Positions 24,137 to 32,807 of a DNA stretch of 64,000 nucleotides are shown piece by piece (position 1 is the first letter of the stretch; the number at the start of each line of letters is the position of its first letter). The notes beneath the pieces are model-generated. The model worked only from the letters and a program-made list of their open reading frames with translations. It did no database searches and had not been told where the DNA came from. Position numbers and translations under genes: made by a program. Origin of the DNA: Paraconiothyrium sp. Pb-2020 (Eukaryota; Ascomycota; Dothideomycetes; Pleosporales; Didymosphaeriaceae); assembly GCA_022419385.1 (NCBI GenBank), contig JAJUBI010000004.1, forward strand, positions 1,779,286-1,843,285, written 5' to 3'.

Positions 24137-25075
24137 ATGCCCGCCCCCGCAGCAAACAAGCGCGTCAAGGCCAGTGAAGGCGCACATCTGCTACATCATT
24201 CGCGAGCTAACGACGCGCAGAACAAGCGTGTGAGCCGGAATATCAGTGCGTATGCTTCAGTATGACCGCGCATTCTTCTCCTAACACGCACAGTCATTGG
24301 CTCCGAAGCTTGGGCCCTCCCTCCTGTAGGCCATCCCGACCGCCCCAAGGGTGTACCCGACGATCATACCAAGCGATGGACTGTCTACGTGCGACAACCG
24401 GACGGTGACCCTTCGCTCACAACATGGCTCAACAAAGTTCAATTTAAGATCTTCAATACCTATGAGAACCCACTCCGCACTTGCGACAACCCGCCCTTCC
24501 AGGTAACCGAGACTGGCTGGGGCGGCTTCACCATCGATATACGGTTACATTTTCAGCCCATCAGCGGCGAGAAGGCTCAGTATAGGCAGCACTTTCTGCA
24601 ACTCGAGAAATATGGTGATGAAAAGCTACAAGCAGAACAGGAGAAGACGGGCTGTGTGAGAAGCGAATTCCTAGAGGTGGTACAATTTAATGAACCTACC
24701 GAGGCACTATACGAGGCGCTCACTGCAGATGACCAATGGAGCTACCTTGCGCTTGGTGCCAAGGGTGGTAAGAAGACCTCGAGTATGAGTATAGGACCGA
24801 ATGGGCGACCGAAGCGCGGGTTTCCTAATGGGGAGCGAAGTGCGCAGTTACCGGAGAGGGGTGGCGAAGATATTCCTTTCAGCCAGGAGCAGGAGGCTGA
24901 ACTGATAAACCAGCTCAAAGCCAAGATGGCGGAGGTTGACAAGGCATTGGCAGGGGAGAACAAAAAGAGGGAAGAGACGGAGGCCAAACTCAAGTCGCTA
25001 AGGGAAGAGCTTGGACATGAGGCTGCTCAGCAGGCGGCGCAACAAGCGAGTGGGGACAGAAGTCGGAGGAGGTGA
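24137..25075 (+). CDS. YAF9: YEATS-domain protein Yaf9
   Basis: The best model has exons 24137-24163, 24221-24245 and 24294-25075, giving 277 residues. The first donor (GTCAAG) is weak, and a GTGAAG donor ten bases later does not keep frame, so the extreme N-terminus is uncertain. The YEATS domain is clear: NIIIGSEAW, HTKRWTVYVRQPDGD, TWLNKVQFKIFNTYENPLR, PPFQVTETGWGGFTIDIRLHF and EVVQFNEPTEALYEAL. A C-terminal coiled coil (about 60 residues, ending Gln/Ala-rich) is typical of Yaf9/AF9 homologues. Yaf9 is an acyl-lysine reader shared by the NuA4 acetyltransferase and SWR1 remodelling complexes. Confidence 0.93.
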
Positions 25076-25481
25076 GGAGTAGCTGAATAATGGGTCATGT
25101 TCGGATCAGTTTGGTTGAGATGTTTCGCTGACTTTACATGTTTCTAGTGGAAGGGAGCTGAAAAAGACGAGGACGAGAGGATCTGATTGGTGACCATCAT
25201 GGCAGGCGTTTTATTGGGGTCCTAAGCAGACTCGAGGGGCTATGCCTCGATGTCCTCGACATGGGCTTAGTTTACACAGCAATCGGATCTCAAAGGCGTT
25301 GGGAAATGTAATAGTTATACTGGTATACAAAGCAGAGGCGTTGGTGCCAGCTTACTGATTCCTCCTACTACTCTAATCTCCAACATGGCATTACTAAGAT
25401 GCTGGTGCGTTCTCTGATGTTCCGATCAAGAGCGCCGTACGACTTCCTACACAGGCCGCAGATCGTGCCACCCCCTCGAAC
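25076..25481. other. Intergenic, convergent 3' ends
   Basis: No gene seen between the 3' ends of YAF9 and the small mitochondrial-type gene. Confidence 0.4.
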
Positions 25482-26004
25482 TCAGCTGCCACCCGACTTG
25501 TGCTTCACTGTATCAAAATCGATCTCCGACTTCACCACAGTCTTACTCTTCCTTGTCACACCCTTCCCCGTCCTCATCCCCTCCGTCCATTCAACACCCT
25601 TCTCAACCCACTATCCATAAGTCAGCTCACGTCCGCACCCTCCTCCTTCTCGTTTATATACAACTTACGGCTGCAGTATGCTCACTCAACTCGGGCGTCG
25701 CAGGACTGAAATCCAACGGGTTCACCACATTCCCTTTCCCTGCCGTCTCTTTCGAATCGACGGGCGAATCTGCGTTCTTGCTGAAAGAAGCCTGTGACTG
25801 CTCTGCAACCATGTCGTCGCCGCCGGATTGGGAGTACTCGTCTCTGCGTAGATTTACGGCGGTTGGGTCGGAGGCTTCGCGCTCGCCGGTTTTAATGAAG
25901 TGGTTGGCGGGAACATTTGAGGGGCTGGGTGAGCCAGAGGAGTAATAGCGAGCAGGAAGGGGGAGGCGGCGGAGAAGGTGGGTGCGAAGAGGGATACGGA
26001 CCAT
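25482..26004 (-). CDS. Small conserved-type fungal protein with probable mitochondrial presequence
   Basis: Two exons (26004-25669, 25610-25482) encode 154 residues. The N-terminus MVRIPLRTHLLRRLPLPARYYSSG is Arg-rich, lacks acidic residues and ends in RYYSSG, as in cleavable mitochondrial targeting sequences. The middle is low-complexity and acidic with GDDMVAEQSQASF. NPLDFSPATPELS resembles a NPL-x-x-SPA segment I recall from many fungal proteins of unknown function. Splicing at GCC|GTAAGT to GGATAG|TGG joins it to a basic tail, WVEKGVEWTEGMRTGKGV. No function can be given. Confidence 0.68.
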
Positions 26005-26946
26005 GGTGCAAGTTGTGTCTAGTCCGATTGTCTATTGTCCAAATTGAGACCGTAGAATTGGGTGAATATTAAGTGAACAATTGTAAAGCAAAGAGAAGGA
26101 AGATGCTTTGCACTTGTCCACAGTTGCATATGAGGCGCGACAGCGGTGATGATGGTTGGTATTGATGTAATGCGAGCGTATGACTGCTAGCCCCATGCAT
26201 TAATCGAGATGATCGACCCCAGATTTCGTGATCCGCGAATCAGATGAGGGTGATAGCATATGCAGGGTCTAAACCGTAGCGTGAGCTCTCGCTGAGCCTT
26301 GAAAGTCTTTGCCATGCGTGCTTGAGCTTGCGTGATGTTGCAGAGCAGCAAGTCAACGTGAGCGTTACAGGTTTGCCTCTTCTTCTCAGTAGTTCTATAA
26401 GATGATCCCTGGTATCTCCAGCCTTTACACTGATGGCCGAGGCTTGGTCGTGGGTCTCGCACCCAGTCTGGAAGAACGTTCGACCGAACACCTGGAAGGG
26501 TGGCTTGGACAATTTTATGATATGCCGCAAACGTTGTACATACGGATGACAAACGCAACTGCCTTGCCCGCAATGGAAGTCGTTGTTTGGGCCTGTGATG
26601 TCACGCCCTTTCTTTGACGGGAAGGGCTGGCTTCGTTCTGCCCAATCACAACCACAGGTGCTAATGCGATTCATAAGCAAAGCCCTCACTCAGCAGCTCT
26701 AGCGATGCCGAGTTGACTCATTCCTTCGCCCTTCTCGGCTCAGGTATTACAGCTTATTACCCGCGGAGGTCCGCTGAGGCTGCAACTTCATTTGTCTTCC
26801 ACCGATCACTTTGTCAACTGCGACAACAGCAACAACGGCCAAAGCTCGCCCATCCGGATGTAGGCGCTGACCCTGGCGGATAATAACACAACAGCCTGAC
26901 AAAGATCAAAATCCTCGCGGTACATATGTGATTTACATTCCGCACA
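26005..26946. other. Intergenic, no gene seen
   Basis: Divergent 5' flanks of the two neighbouring small genes. No protein-like frame recognised. Confidence 0.4.
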
Positions 26947-27618
26947 ATGCCATCCAACCTCAGTAACGCATCTCTGCGTGAGACTCTGTCTATCGCCCAT
27001 ACCGCTGAGTGTAAGCTCCGCCTCGAAGTAGACCGTCCAGATAGAGACCTCAGATTTATGCTCGGGCATGCGCTTACACTCGACTCGGTCTCGTTACGGT
27101 TGGTTGAGATTGAACGCGAGGCCGCCACTGTCCAGCAACCAAGCCATGCGAGCGGTGTCAAATTCCAAGCGGCTTCGAACGGCTCGACGAAGAGAAGAAC
27201 GAGCCCGCCGCCAAGCAGATTTGCCGAAATGCATGCAAGTGATGAGGACGAGGAAGATGACGAGGACGAATACATTAGCAGTGATGACGAACAGGACGAG
27301 CTTTCGCTTATACGGTTTCCTTCCGGATCTGCGAAACCACCGCAAGAGCCACCGGAACTTGTTCCATCTGAAGAAAATTCGTCGGATGAGGAGGACCCCC
27401 CATCTCCGGAGCTACCAAGTGAGGATGTATTACGCAACATCACAAAGGGCGACGGCGACGAGGATCTCATGAACGCGTATGCAGGCGTCAGGAAGTGTCC
27501 TTGTCATGGACACCACGAAGATGCACCGAGAATATCGAGGATGTGGGAGATACCCGCAAAGGAGGGCGAGCAACGAGCAGATGGCGTCAGGATTGCTGTG
27601 GCCGAAGTTGCTGCGTAA
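26947..27618 (+). CDS. Hypothetical acidic protein
   Basis: Single exon, 223 residues. The N-terminal 60 residues (SLRETLSIAHTAECKLRLEVDRPDRDLRFMLGHALTLDSV, given here only as landmarks MPSNLSNA and FMLGHALTLD) look helical and resemble a short conserved domain of uncharacterised ascomycete proteins. A long Asp/Glu/Ser-rich middle (DEDEEDDEDEYISSDDE) follows, then CPCHGHH near residue 180, possibly a metal-binding knuckle. No signal peptide or membrane segment is present. The acidic composition would suit a nuclear or chromatin-linked role, but that is a guess. Confidence 0.7.
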   Translation: MPSNLSNASLRETLSIAHTAECKLRLEVDRPDRDLRFMLGHALTLDSVSLRLVEIEREAATVQQPSHASGVKFQAASNGSTKRRTSPPPSRFAEMHASDEDEEDDEDEYISSDDEQDELSLIRFPSGSAKPPQEPPELVPSEENSSDEEDPPSPELPSEDVLRNITKGDGDEDLMNAYAGVRKCPCHGHHEDAPRISRMWEIPAKEGEQRADGVRIAVAEVAA

Positions 27619-28723
27619 ATCTGGCTGAGTTTCCATCGCAAAGCCTGTAGACGTCGAGCGAAATCTGATCCGAGGCGAAAATGGGTCGGGAACACACGGC
27701 GCATGAACGCCTTCATGGTTAGGTTCCATGTAATACTAGCGCAGCTGACTTGCAATTGATATGCAAATGCAAACATGCAAGTCCACTCTGACGCTTCTCT
27801 TCACGCACAAGGTGGTGATCCTCAACAGGTCTTCAGTATTGGAGCTTCTCGCTAGAGCATGAGACCGTTTTTGATGCATCGACATGACACAGTCACTTGA
27901 ATATAGACATAGGATGAAAAGCCATACTACCACCCACTTACAACTCGGATGACTGAGATCAATAGCCCGAGTACAATACATCTTTACTGCGGAGCCAGTC
28001 TTTGATTTGTCCGTATTTATTTCTGATGAACATATACTGCGCACCACTATTTCATAATGGTAGCGCATTATCCTCTTGAAGAAACTTCGGTTCAACACCC
28101 ATGATCCCACGGGAGAGGGTAATTGATAGCGACTGCAGTACATTATCAACAAGCACCACCTTGAGAGACGTTTTTCGCTGTAGGTACAGTAGACCACAGA
28201 TTTCATGCCGGTAGGCACTTCGTATTAGAGCAAGCGATGCCTCATCTCATAAGGGCTTCATGAAGATCATACACTATTCATCGTCCCCTGAACGATACAA
28301 GAGAAACAGAGAATTCTGGGACAGGTTGTTGAATTATCTCGCAGTCTACATGATGTATGTATGCTACCGGTCCCTGTCCATTGCTTTCCCCCTTCCTCCT
28401 ACGCAACGTCTCACCACCATCACCACCTAAACGATGTCATCGTAAGTAAATTGGAGCGTATACCCGCATAGAGATAAAGGAGCGTTGAAAGAAAATTGTG
28501 TAAGCAATCGTATCATGGTTCAACGCACGTGCGAGAGACCATGCACGACAAGCGATCCCACATGATGTTCAGTGTTCCGATTCCGGTAATGTCGTTGCTC
28601 TGGCAAAGCTTCGATTGGTGTCTTCAAACTAACATATCCGGCTCGGGGGTGCGCTCCCGTGGATCTGAAACTCTAGGCTCGAGATCGAGCTCGTGGCGAG
28701 AGTTGTGCTACCGAGTTGCAGGA
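27619..28723. other. Intergenic, no gene seen
   Basis: This is the 3' flank of the second repeat-peptide precursor gene. No protein-like frame recognised. Confidence 0.4.
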
Positions 28724-29710
28724 TCAGTTCCGTGGAGGCTTTCCACGGATATATGGCTCTGGCTCACGACGAGAGTCGGGCCGCCGATTTATGGGCTCCG
28801 CCTCAGCACTACGCTTTTCGCCATTGATGCGATTGATGGGGTTGGCCTCGGCAGTGCGCTTTTCGCCATTGATACGATTGATGGGGTTGGCCTCGGCAGT
28901 GCGCTTCTTGCTGCCACCAATTTCAGAACCATCACGTTGCCATCGAGCTTCGAGAGTCTCACTGTCTTCGTCTGCTACCTCAGCAGTGCGCTTGTTTGAT
29001 CCAGTCCTTGGTCCACGAACATTTGGCTCTGGAGCAGCCGTTCGCCTCTGGTAGTTAGCACGGGCGAATCGAGCTTCAAGGGTTTCAGTGTCTTCGCCTG
29101 CTTCCTCAGCAGTGCGCTTGTTTGATCCAGTCCTTGGCCCACGAACATTTGGCTCTGGAGCAGCCGTTCGCTCCTGGTGGTTAGCACGGGAGAATCGAGC
29201 TTCGAGCGCTTCGGTGTCCTCATCTTGGATCTCAGCTGAGGGGGCGTTATTGACCGAGGGCCCAAATTCGGTAGAGAAGATTTCGATGCCCCGGGTTTGA
29301 TAACGGACACGCTTGGGTTCACCAGATCCTCGACGGCCGCTTCCTGCTCTGTCAAATGGCTCAGGTTGCCGCTTGTCGTTGCCATTAAGATCTGGTCGGC
29401 CGCCTTGCCAATAGTTTGAGGAGCGGGAGTTCTCCTTTCTGACATTCGGCTTAGGAAATCGAATGTCGATATCGGCTTGGCTAGGGGGTTTAGGCTGCCG
29501 TTTGCCGTTACCGGCTTTCCCCGCACCGGAGCATATATAAGCATACTGCTTGAGACATATTGGACCAGTTCCGACCCCGGAAGGCGACGGAGCCTCACTG
29601 GTGCAATCAAGAGCAGGATGCGTAAGACATATGGATCCGTCGTCGGGCTCGGGGACCGGTGCAGTAAGAATGGGGAGCGCAAATGTAGCTAGTATGAGTA
29701 TGGAGCGCAT
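28724..29710 (-). CDS. Kexin-processed secreted repeat-peptide precursor (paralogue 2)
   Basis: Single exon, 328 residues. The signal peptide is MRSILILATFALPILTA. The body contains many KR/RR pairs. Two 42-residue units starting LEARF carry TAAPEPNVRGPRTGSNKR; two identical TAEANPINRINGEKR units follow, then SAEAEPINRRPDSRR and EPEPYIRGKPPRN. Residues after the dibasic sites form X-A or X-P dipeptides (TA-EA-NP, SA-EA-EP, TA-AP-EP, QP-EP, EP-EP), the Ste13-type trimming pattern of alpha-factor precursors. Predicted products include INRINGE, NVRGPRTGSN, FDRAGSG and YIRGKPPRN. Three cysteine residues occur near the N-terminus only. The gene is a paralogue of the one at 31601-32692, sharing the MRSxLIxAT start, LEARF motif and upstream elements. 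Function of the peptides is unknown. Confidence 0.85.
   Translation of the reverse strand: MRSILILATFALPILTAPVPEPDDGSICLTHPALDCTSEAPSPSGVGTGPICLKQYAYICSGAGKAGNGKRQPKPPSQADIDIRFPKPNVRKENSRSSNYWQGGRPDLNGNDKRQPEPFDRAGSGRRGSGEPKRVRYQTRGIEIFSTEFGPSVNNAPSAEIQDEDTEALEARFSRANHQERTAAPEPNVRGPRTGSNKRTAEEAGEDTETLEARFARANYQRRTAAPEPNVRGPRTGSNKRTAEVADEDSETLEARWQRDGSEIGGSKKRTAEANPINRINGEKRTAEANPINRINGEKRSAEAEPINRRPDSRREPEPYIRGKPPRN
28811..28900 (-). repeat. Two identical-peptide 45-bp tandem units
   Basis: Two adjacent 45-bp copies each encode TAEANPINRINGEKR. They differ at very few bases. Confidence 0.9.
28955..29206 (-). repeat. Two 126-bp tandem units in the precursor gene
   Basis: Each 42-residue unit starts LEARF and carries the NVRGPRTGSNKR peptide. 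The copies differ at several residues, so they are older than the 45-bp units. Confidence 0.8.
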
Positions 29711-31600
29711 GGTGTCGATGATGAGAATAATGGCTGTGTAGGGTTTGGATTTTCAACGTGCTCAGCACGTAAACGTATAAAAATAATTGGACTGGGCACA
29801 GCCTCCAAATGAAGGGGATTGGTAAAGAGGGTTTGCTGATTTCTGAATATGGTGAACGGCAAGTTTGGTGGTTTATGTATTCAAATTGGATTCACTGTTT
29901 ATTCCTATCTGAGTAAGGGTATTGTGAGAGCCGAGAGCCTAGGGAGTGTACTGAAGCGCCGGTTGTGCCGCACCGGTGAATGAGGCTGTGTCTACCATGT
30001 TCGTTATGAACAAGACCCCAACACCACTCTGAGAGCCGAAACGTTACGGGGTCGATCCAGTCCGGGACAGGAAAAGCGTGTAGGACATCTGAGCTCACAA
30101 CTGGTCGAATATCGAAGCTAGCTACGATTCGGGTTAGGGGACGATGCAATCAAATAAGCGCTTGGGTGCGATGCACCGAGCCGGTAAAACTCATGGATCT
30201 TCATGAAGTATCTATTGTGAGCGGATCGGCAGTCGTTGACCAATAGCTACAATTAGACCCCACCTAAAGACGACAAGTGAGGACTACGCCGCAGCGCTTT
30301 CAAACAAGTCTTCACCTACCAAGGAACTGCTCGCCCGGACTGGAAGGCGTTCATATGGGTTACCTGAGTATTGCAGTGTTTCGATGTGACAAGACAGAGA
30401 ACCTACATGTGGAGCGCGTGCAGCTCCTTCAGGAAACGATCCCATGAAAATTATAGTGAGGGCGGGACAGCCGCAGCGTTTATAGGTGCAATGCAGACTT
30501 CGCAAGTATGTATCAAGCGCTGGGTTAGTTGTAACGATTGCAATTTTGATCAAAGCAAGATCTTAAAATCGTTAAAATTCACATCAGAAGCATACCTAGT
30601 TACATGACGGCAGTTGCGAACATAGCTCGAGGGCTTCTTGAATTCCGCTCAACTTGGGTACAGGACGAGCTCTACAGCGAGTCGATGAGTTGCCATCACG
30701 CGTCGCACGCTGACTGTGCAAGGACTCTACTGAGCAAGAAGCTGCAACTGACAGAAGCAGGATAGAAGCCGTTTCCATGAAAGCTAGCGGTGATTCTGCT
30801 TTTCCATCATTTGACGCCTTCACCTCTTACAATGGTGATGTAAGATAGAAGTAACGCGTGGTGATCGATGCAATGGGAGGTCCTAAACAGTTTTCGGAGG
30901 AACTGGACGGTGCGTAGAACAGGATCTTGCGCGCGACCCATCGGTTAGTGTGTACATTGTGGATGCACAATAACGTATACACTCCACTGACGATAGGCCT
31001 CGATGCGGCAGCATATCAAATTCAGACGGAGGCGCTTTGCTTGAGAGACAGAAAAAGCGTTACCAGGCTGTTGATCGCCGATGGAGCTTGAGGAAGCGTT
31101 CTTGATATGTACTTTACCGGTCCCGTTTCCTAACGTTGGAATGTGGGCCATCGGGAGCTTACAACCCCTTGTGCCACCACCAGAATCATATCTGGTTTTG
31201 CCTTGCGCCCCCAACCCCGTATCTTAGGGAGTTTATGCGATAACCTTGTCGTGACGCAGGTATCGCATGGAGGGTCTATGCAGGTCATATCATCCGTTGT
31301 CGTAACATAGAGCGCATCAAAGGCGAGCAAAACATAACAATTCCTAGGATGGAGTTTCATTGGCATGTAGTCTACATAGTGTATGTACACAATCCATCTC
31401 TATTCGGCGGCTTCGTTCCCGCTCTCTTCTTCATGGGTTTACTTCTCAAGAAATCCAAACGTATACACAAAACATCGCATTGGGTAGGAGACGAGAAGGA
31501 AGTGCGGTATATCGAGATCCGCGTGAGCTAGACCCAGGTCTGCGGCATCCCCTGGCCATAGTAGTCAAGAATAAACTGTCGGGTGATGCGGTTGAGATGT
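29711..31600. other. Interval between the two repeat-peptide genes
   Basis: Apart from the proximal promoter of gene 2, no clear gene is present. A 60-codon frame on the minus strand (30596-30778), METASILLLSVAASC at its start, has a signal-like N-terminus and three later cysteines. It is too short and unsupported to call. Confidence 0.4.
29758..29804 (-). promoter_or_regulatory. Motif pair upstream of repeat-peptide gene 2
   Basis: On the plus strand, GTGCTCAGCACGT (29758-29770) and TGGGCACAGCCT (29793-29804) lie 35 bp apart start to start. The first is a near-perfect inverted repeat (GTGCT/AGCAC). The same pair at the same spacing precedes the paralogue. An A/T-rich TATA-like stretch (29777-29787) sits between them. 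Confidence 0.55.
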
Positions 31601-32692
31601 TCAGTTGGTCTGGGCCTCGTTGATGAGGGTGGCGCTGCTGAACCCACGGGCTTTGAGAGCTTCGATTAGTCCGCTAGCCCAGGTAGAGCGTTTGCCAGCA
31701 CCACTGCGGGAGAAGGGTTCAGGCTGGGCCTCACGCTTGCCGGCACCGCTGCGGGAGAAGGGTTCAGGCTGGGCCTCACGCTTGCCGGCACCGCTGCGGG
31801 AGAAGGGTTCAGGCTGGGCCTCACGCTTGCCGGCACCGCTGCGGGAAAAGGGTTCAGGCTGGGCCTCACGCTTGCCGGCACCGCTGCGAGAGAAGGGTTG
31901 AGCTTCACGCTTGCCAGCACCGCTGCGGGAAAAGGGTTCAGGCTGGGCCTCACGCTTGCCGGCACCGCTGCGGGAGAAGGGTTCAGGCTGGGCCTCACGC
32001 TTGCCGGCACCGCTGCGGGAGAAGGGTTCAGGCTGGGCCTCACGCTTGCCGGCACCGCTGCGGGAGAAGGGTTCAGGCTGGGCCTCACGCTTGCCGGCAC
32101 CGCTGCGGGAAAATGGTTCAGGCTCAGCAGTACGCTTGCCGGCACCGCTGCGGCTGAAAGGTGTGGGCTCAGGAGAGCGACGCCCAGCACCGGCGCGATC
32201 GAAACGGCGCTCCAACTCTTCCTCGTCCTCTACCTCGTCCTCCTCGTCATTAGAGCGACGGCCGGCACCACTGCGCGAGAAGCGGCGCTCGAGCTCCTCT
32301 TCGTCCTCTACGTCGTCCTCCTCGTCGACAGAGCGACGGCCGGCACCACTGCGAGAAAATGGTTCGGGCTCGGCAGTACGCTTGCCAGCACCGCTGCGGC
32401 TGAAAGGTGTGGGCTCAGGAGAGCGACGCCCAGCACCGGCGCGATTGAAACGACGCTCCAGCTCTTCCTCGTCCTCTATGTCATTATCGATGATAGAGCG
32501 ACGGCCGGCACCACTACGCGAGAAGGGCTCGGGCTCAGCATTTCGCTTGCCAGCACCAGCACGCGAGAAGCGCGCCTCGAGCACATCTTCGACAGCTTGG
32601 TCGCCTCCTTTCCTGATCCAAGGGTCCGCTGCCGGAAGGGGAGCGGCGAGAGCGCTGATAGCGATAGTTGCGATGATAAGTGCGGAACGCAT
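31601..32692 (-). CDS. Kexin-processed secreted repeat-peptide precursor (paralogue 1, FSRSGAG array)
   Basis: Single exon, 363 residues, no introns. The signal peptide MRSALIIATIAISALA is followed by a short pro-region. Eighteen core copies follow, each ending in KR or RR: FSRSGAG 15 times, plus FSRAGAG, FNRAGAG and FDRAGAG once each. The leaders before the cores are SPEPTP, TAEPEP, NAEPEP or EAQPEP, each three X-A/X-P dipeptides; one unit has EAQP only, two dipeptides, still in register. Three units instead have acidic spacers ending DEEELERR directly before the core. The expected path is secretion, Kex2 cleavage, Kex1 removal of KR, and Ste13-type removal of dipeptides, leaving a neutral-to-basic heptapeptide. 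It resembles KEP/dikaritin-type precursors and alpha-factor precursors in architecture only. Bioactivity is unknown. Confidence 0.9.
   Translation of the reverse strand: MRSALIIATIAISALAAPLPAADPWIRKGGDQAVEDVLEARFSRAGAGKRNAEPEPFSRSGAGRRSIIDNDIEDEEELERRFNRAGAGRRSPEPTPFSRSGAGKRTAEPEPFSRSGAGRRSVDEEDDVEDEEELERRFSRSGAGRRSNDEEDEVEDEEELERRFDRAGAGRRSPEPTPFSRSGAGKRTAEPEPFSRSGAGKREAQPEPFSRSGAGKREAQPEPFSRSGAGKREAQPEPFSRSGAGKREAQPEPFSRSGAGKREAQPFSRSGAGKREAQPEPFSRSGAGKREAQPEPFSRSGAGKREAQPEPFSRSGAGKREAQPEPFSRSGAGKRSTWASGLIEALKARGFSSATLINEAQTN
31688..32086 (-). repeat. Tandem array of nine units (eight of 45 bp, one of 39 bp)
   Basis: Eight units encode EAQPEPFSRSGAGKR; the fifth encodes EAQPFSRSGAGKR, six bases shorter. 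The 45-bp copies are almost identical at DNA level, with rare synonymous changes, indicating recent expansion or homogenisation. Confidence 0.93.
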
Positions 32693-32760
32693 GTTGTCGG
32701 GTATGTGGATTGGTTGTGATATTGACTCTGGTTTTTTTTGTGGGTATTGGTTTGCAGGTA

Positions 32761-32807
32761 GTGCACAGCACGTGAAATTAGTAAAGCAGTAAAAGTAGGC
32801 ACAGCCT
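32761..32807 (-). promoter_or_regulatory. Motif pair upstream of repeat-peptide gene 1
   Basis: On the plus strand, GTGCACAGCACGTG (32761-32774) and TAGGCACAGCCT (32796-32807) lie 35 bp apart, matching the pair ahead of the paralogue. The first includes the E-box CACGTG. They lie 69-115 bp upstream of the start codon. Confidence 0.55.

Noticed and set aside
28724..32692. Alpha-pheromone precursors
   Set aside because: The Kex2/Ste13 architecture matches, but the cores lack the Trp/Cys pattern of known ascomycete alpha pheromones and gene 2 has many different cores.
31911..32792. Long plus-strand frame (about 293 codons) antisense to the FSRSGAG precursor
   Set aside because: It is open only because the 45-bp repeat lacks stops in all frames; the minus strand has the signal peptide and processing code.
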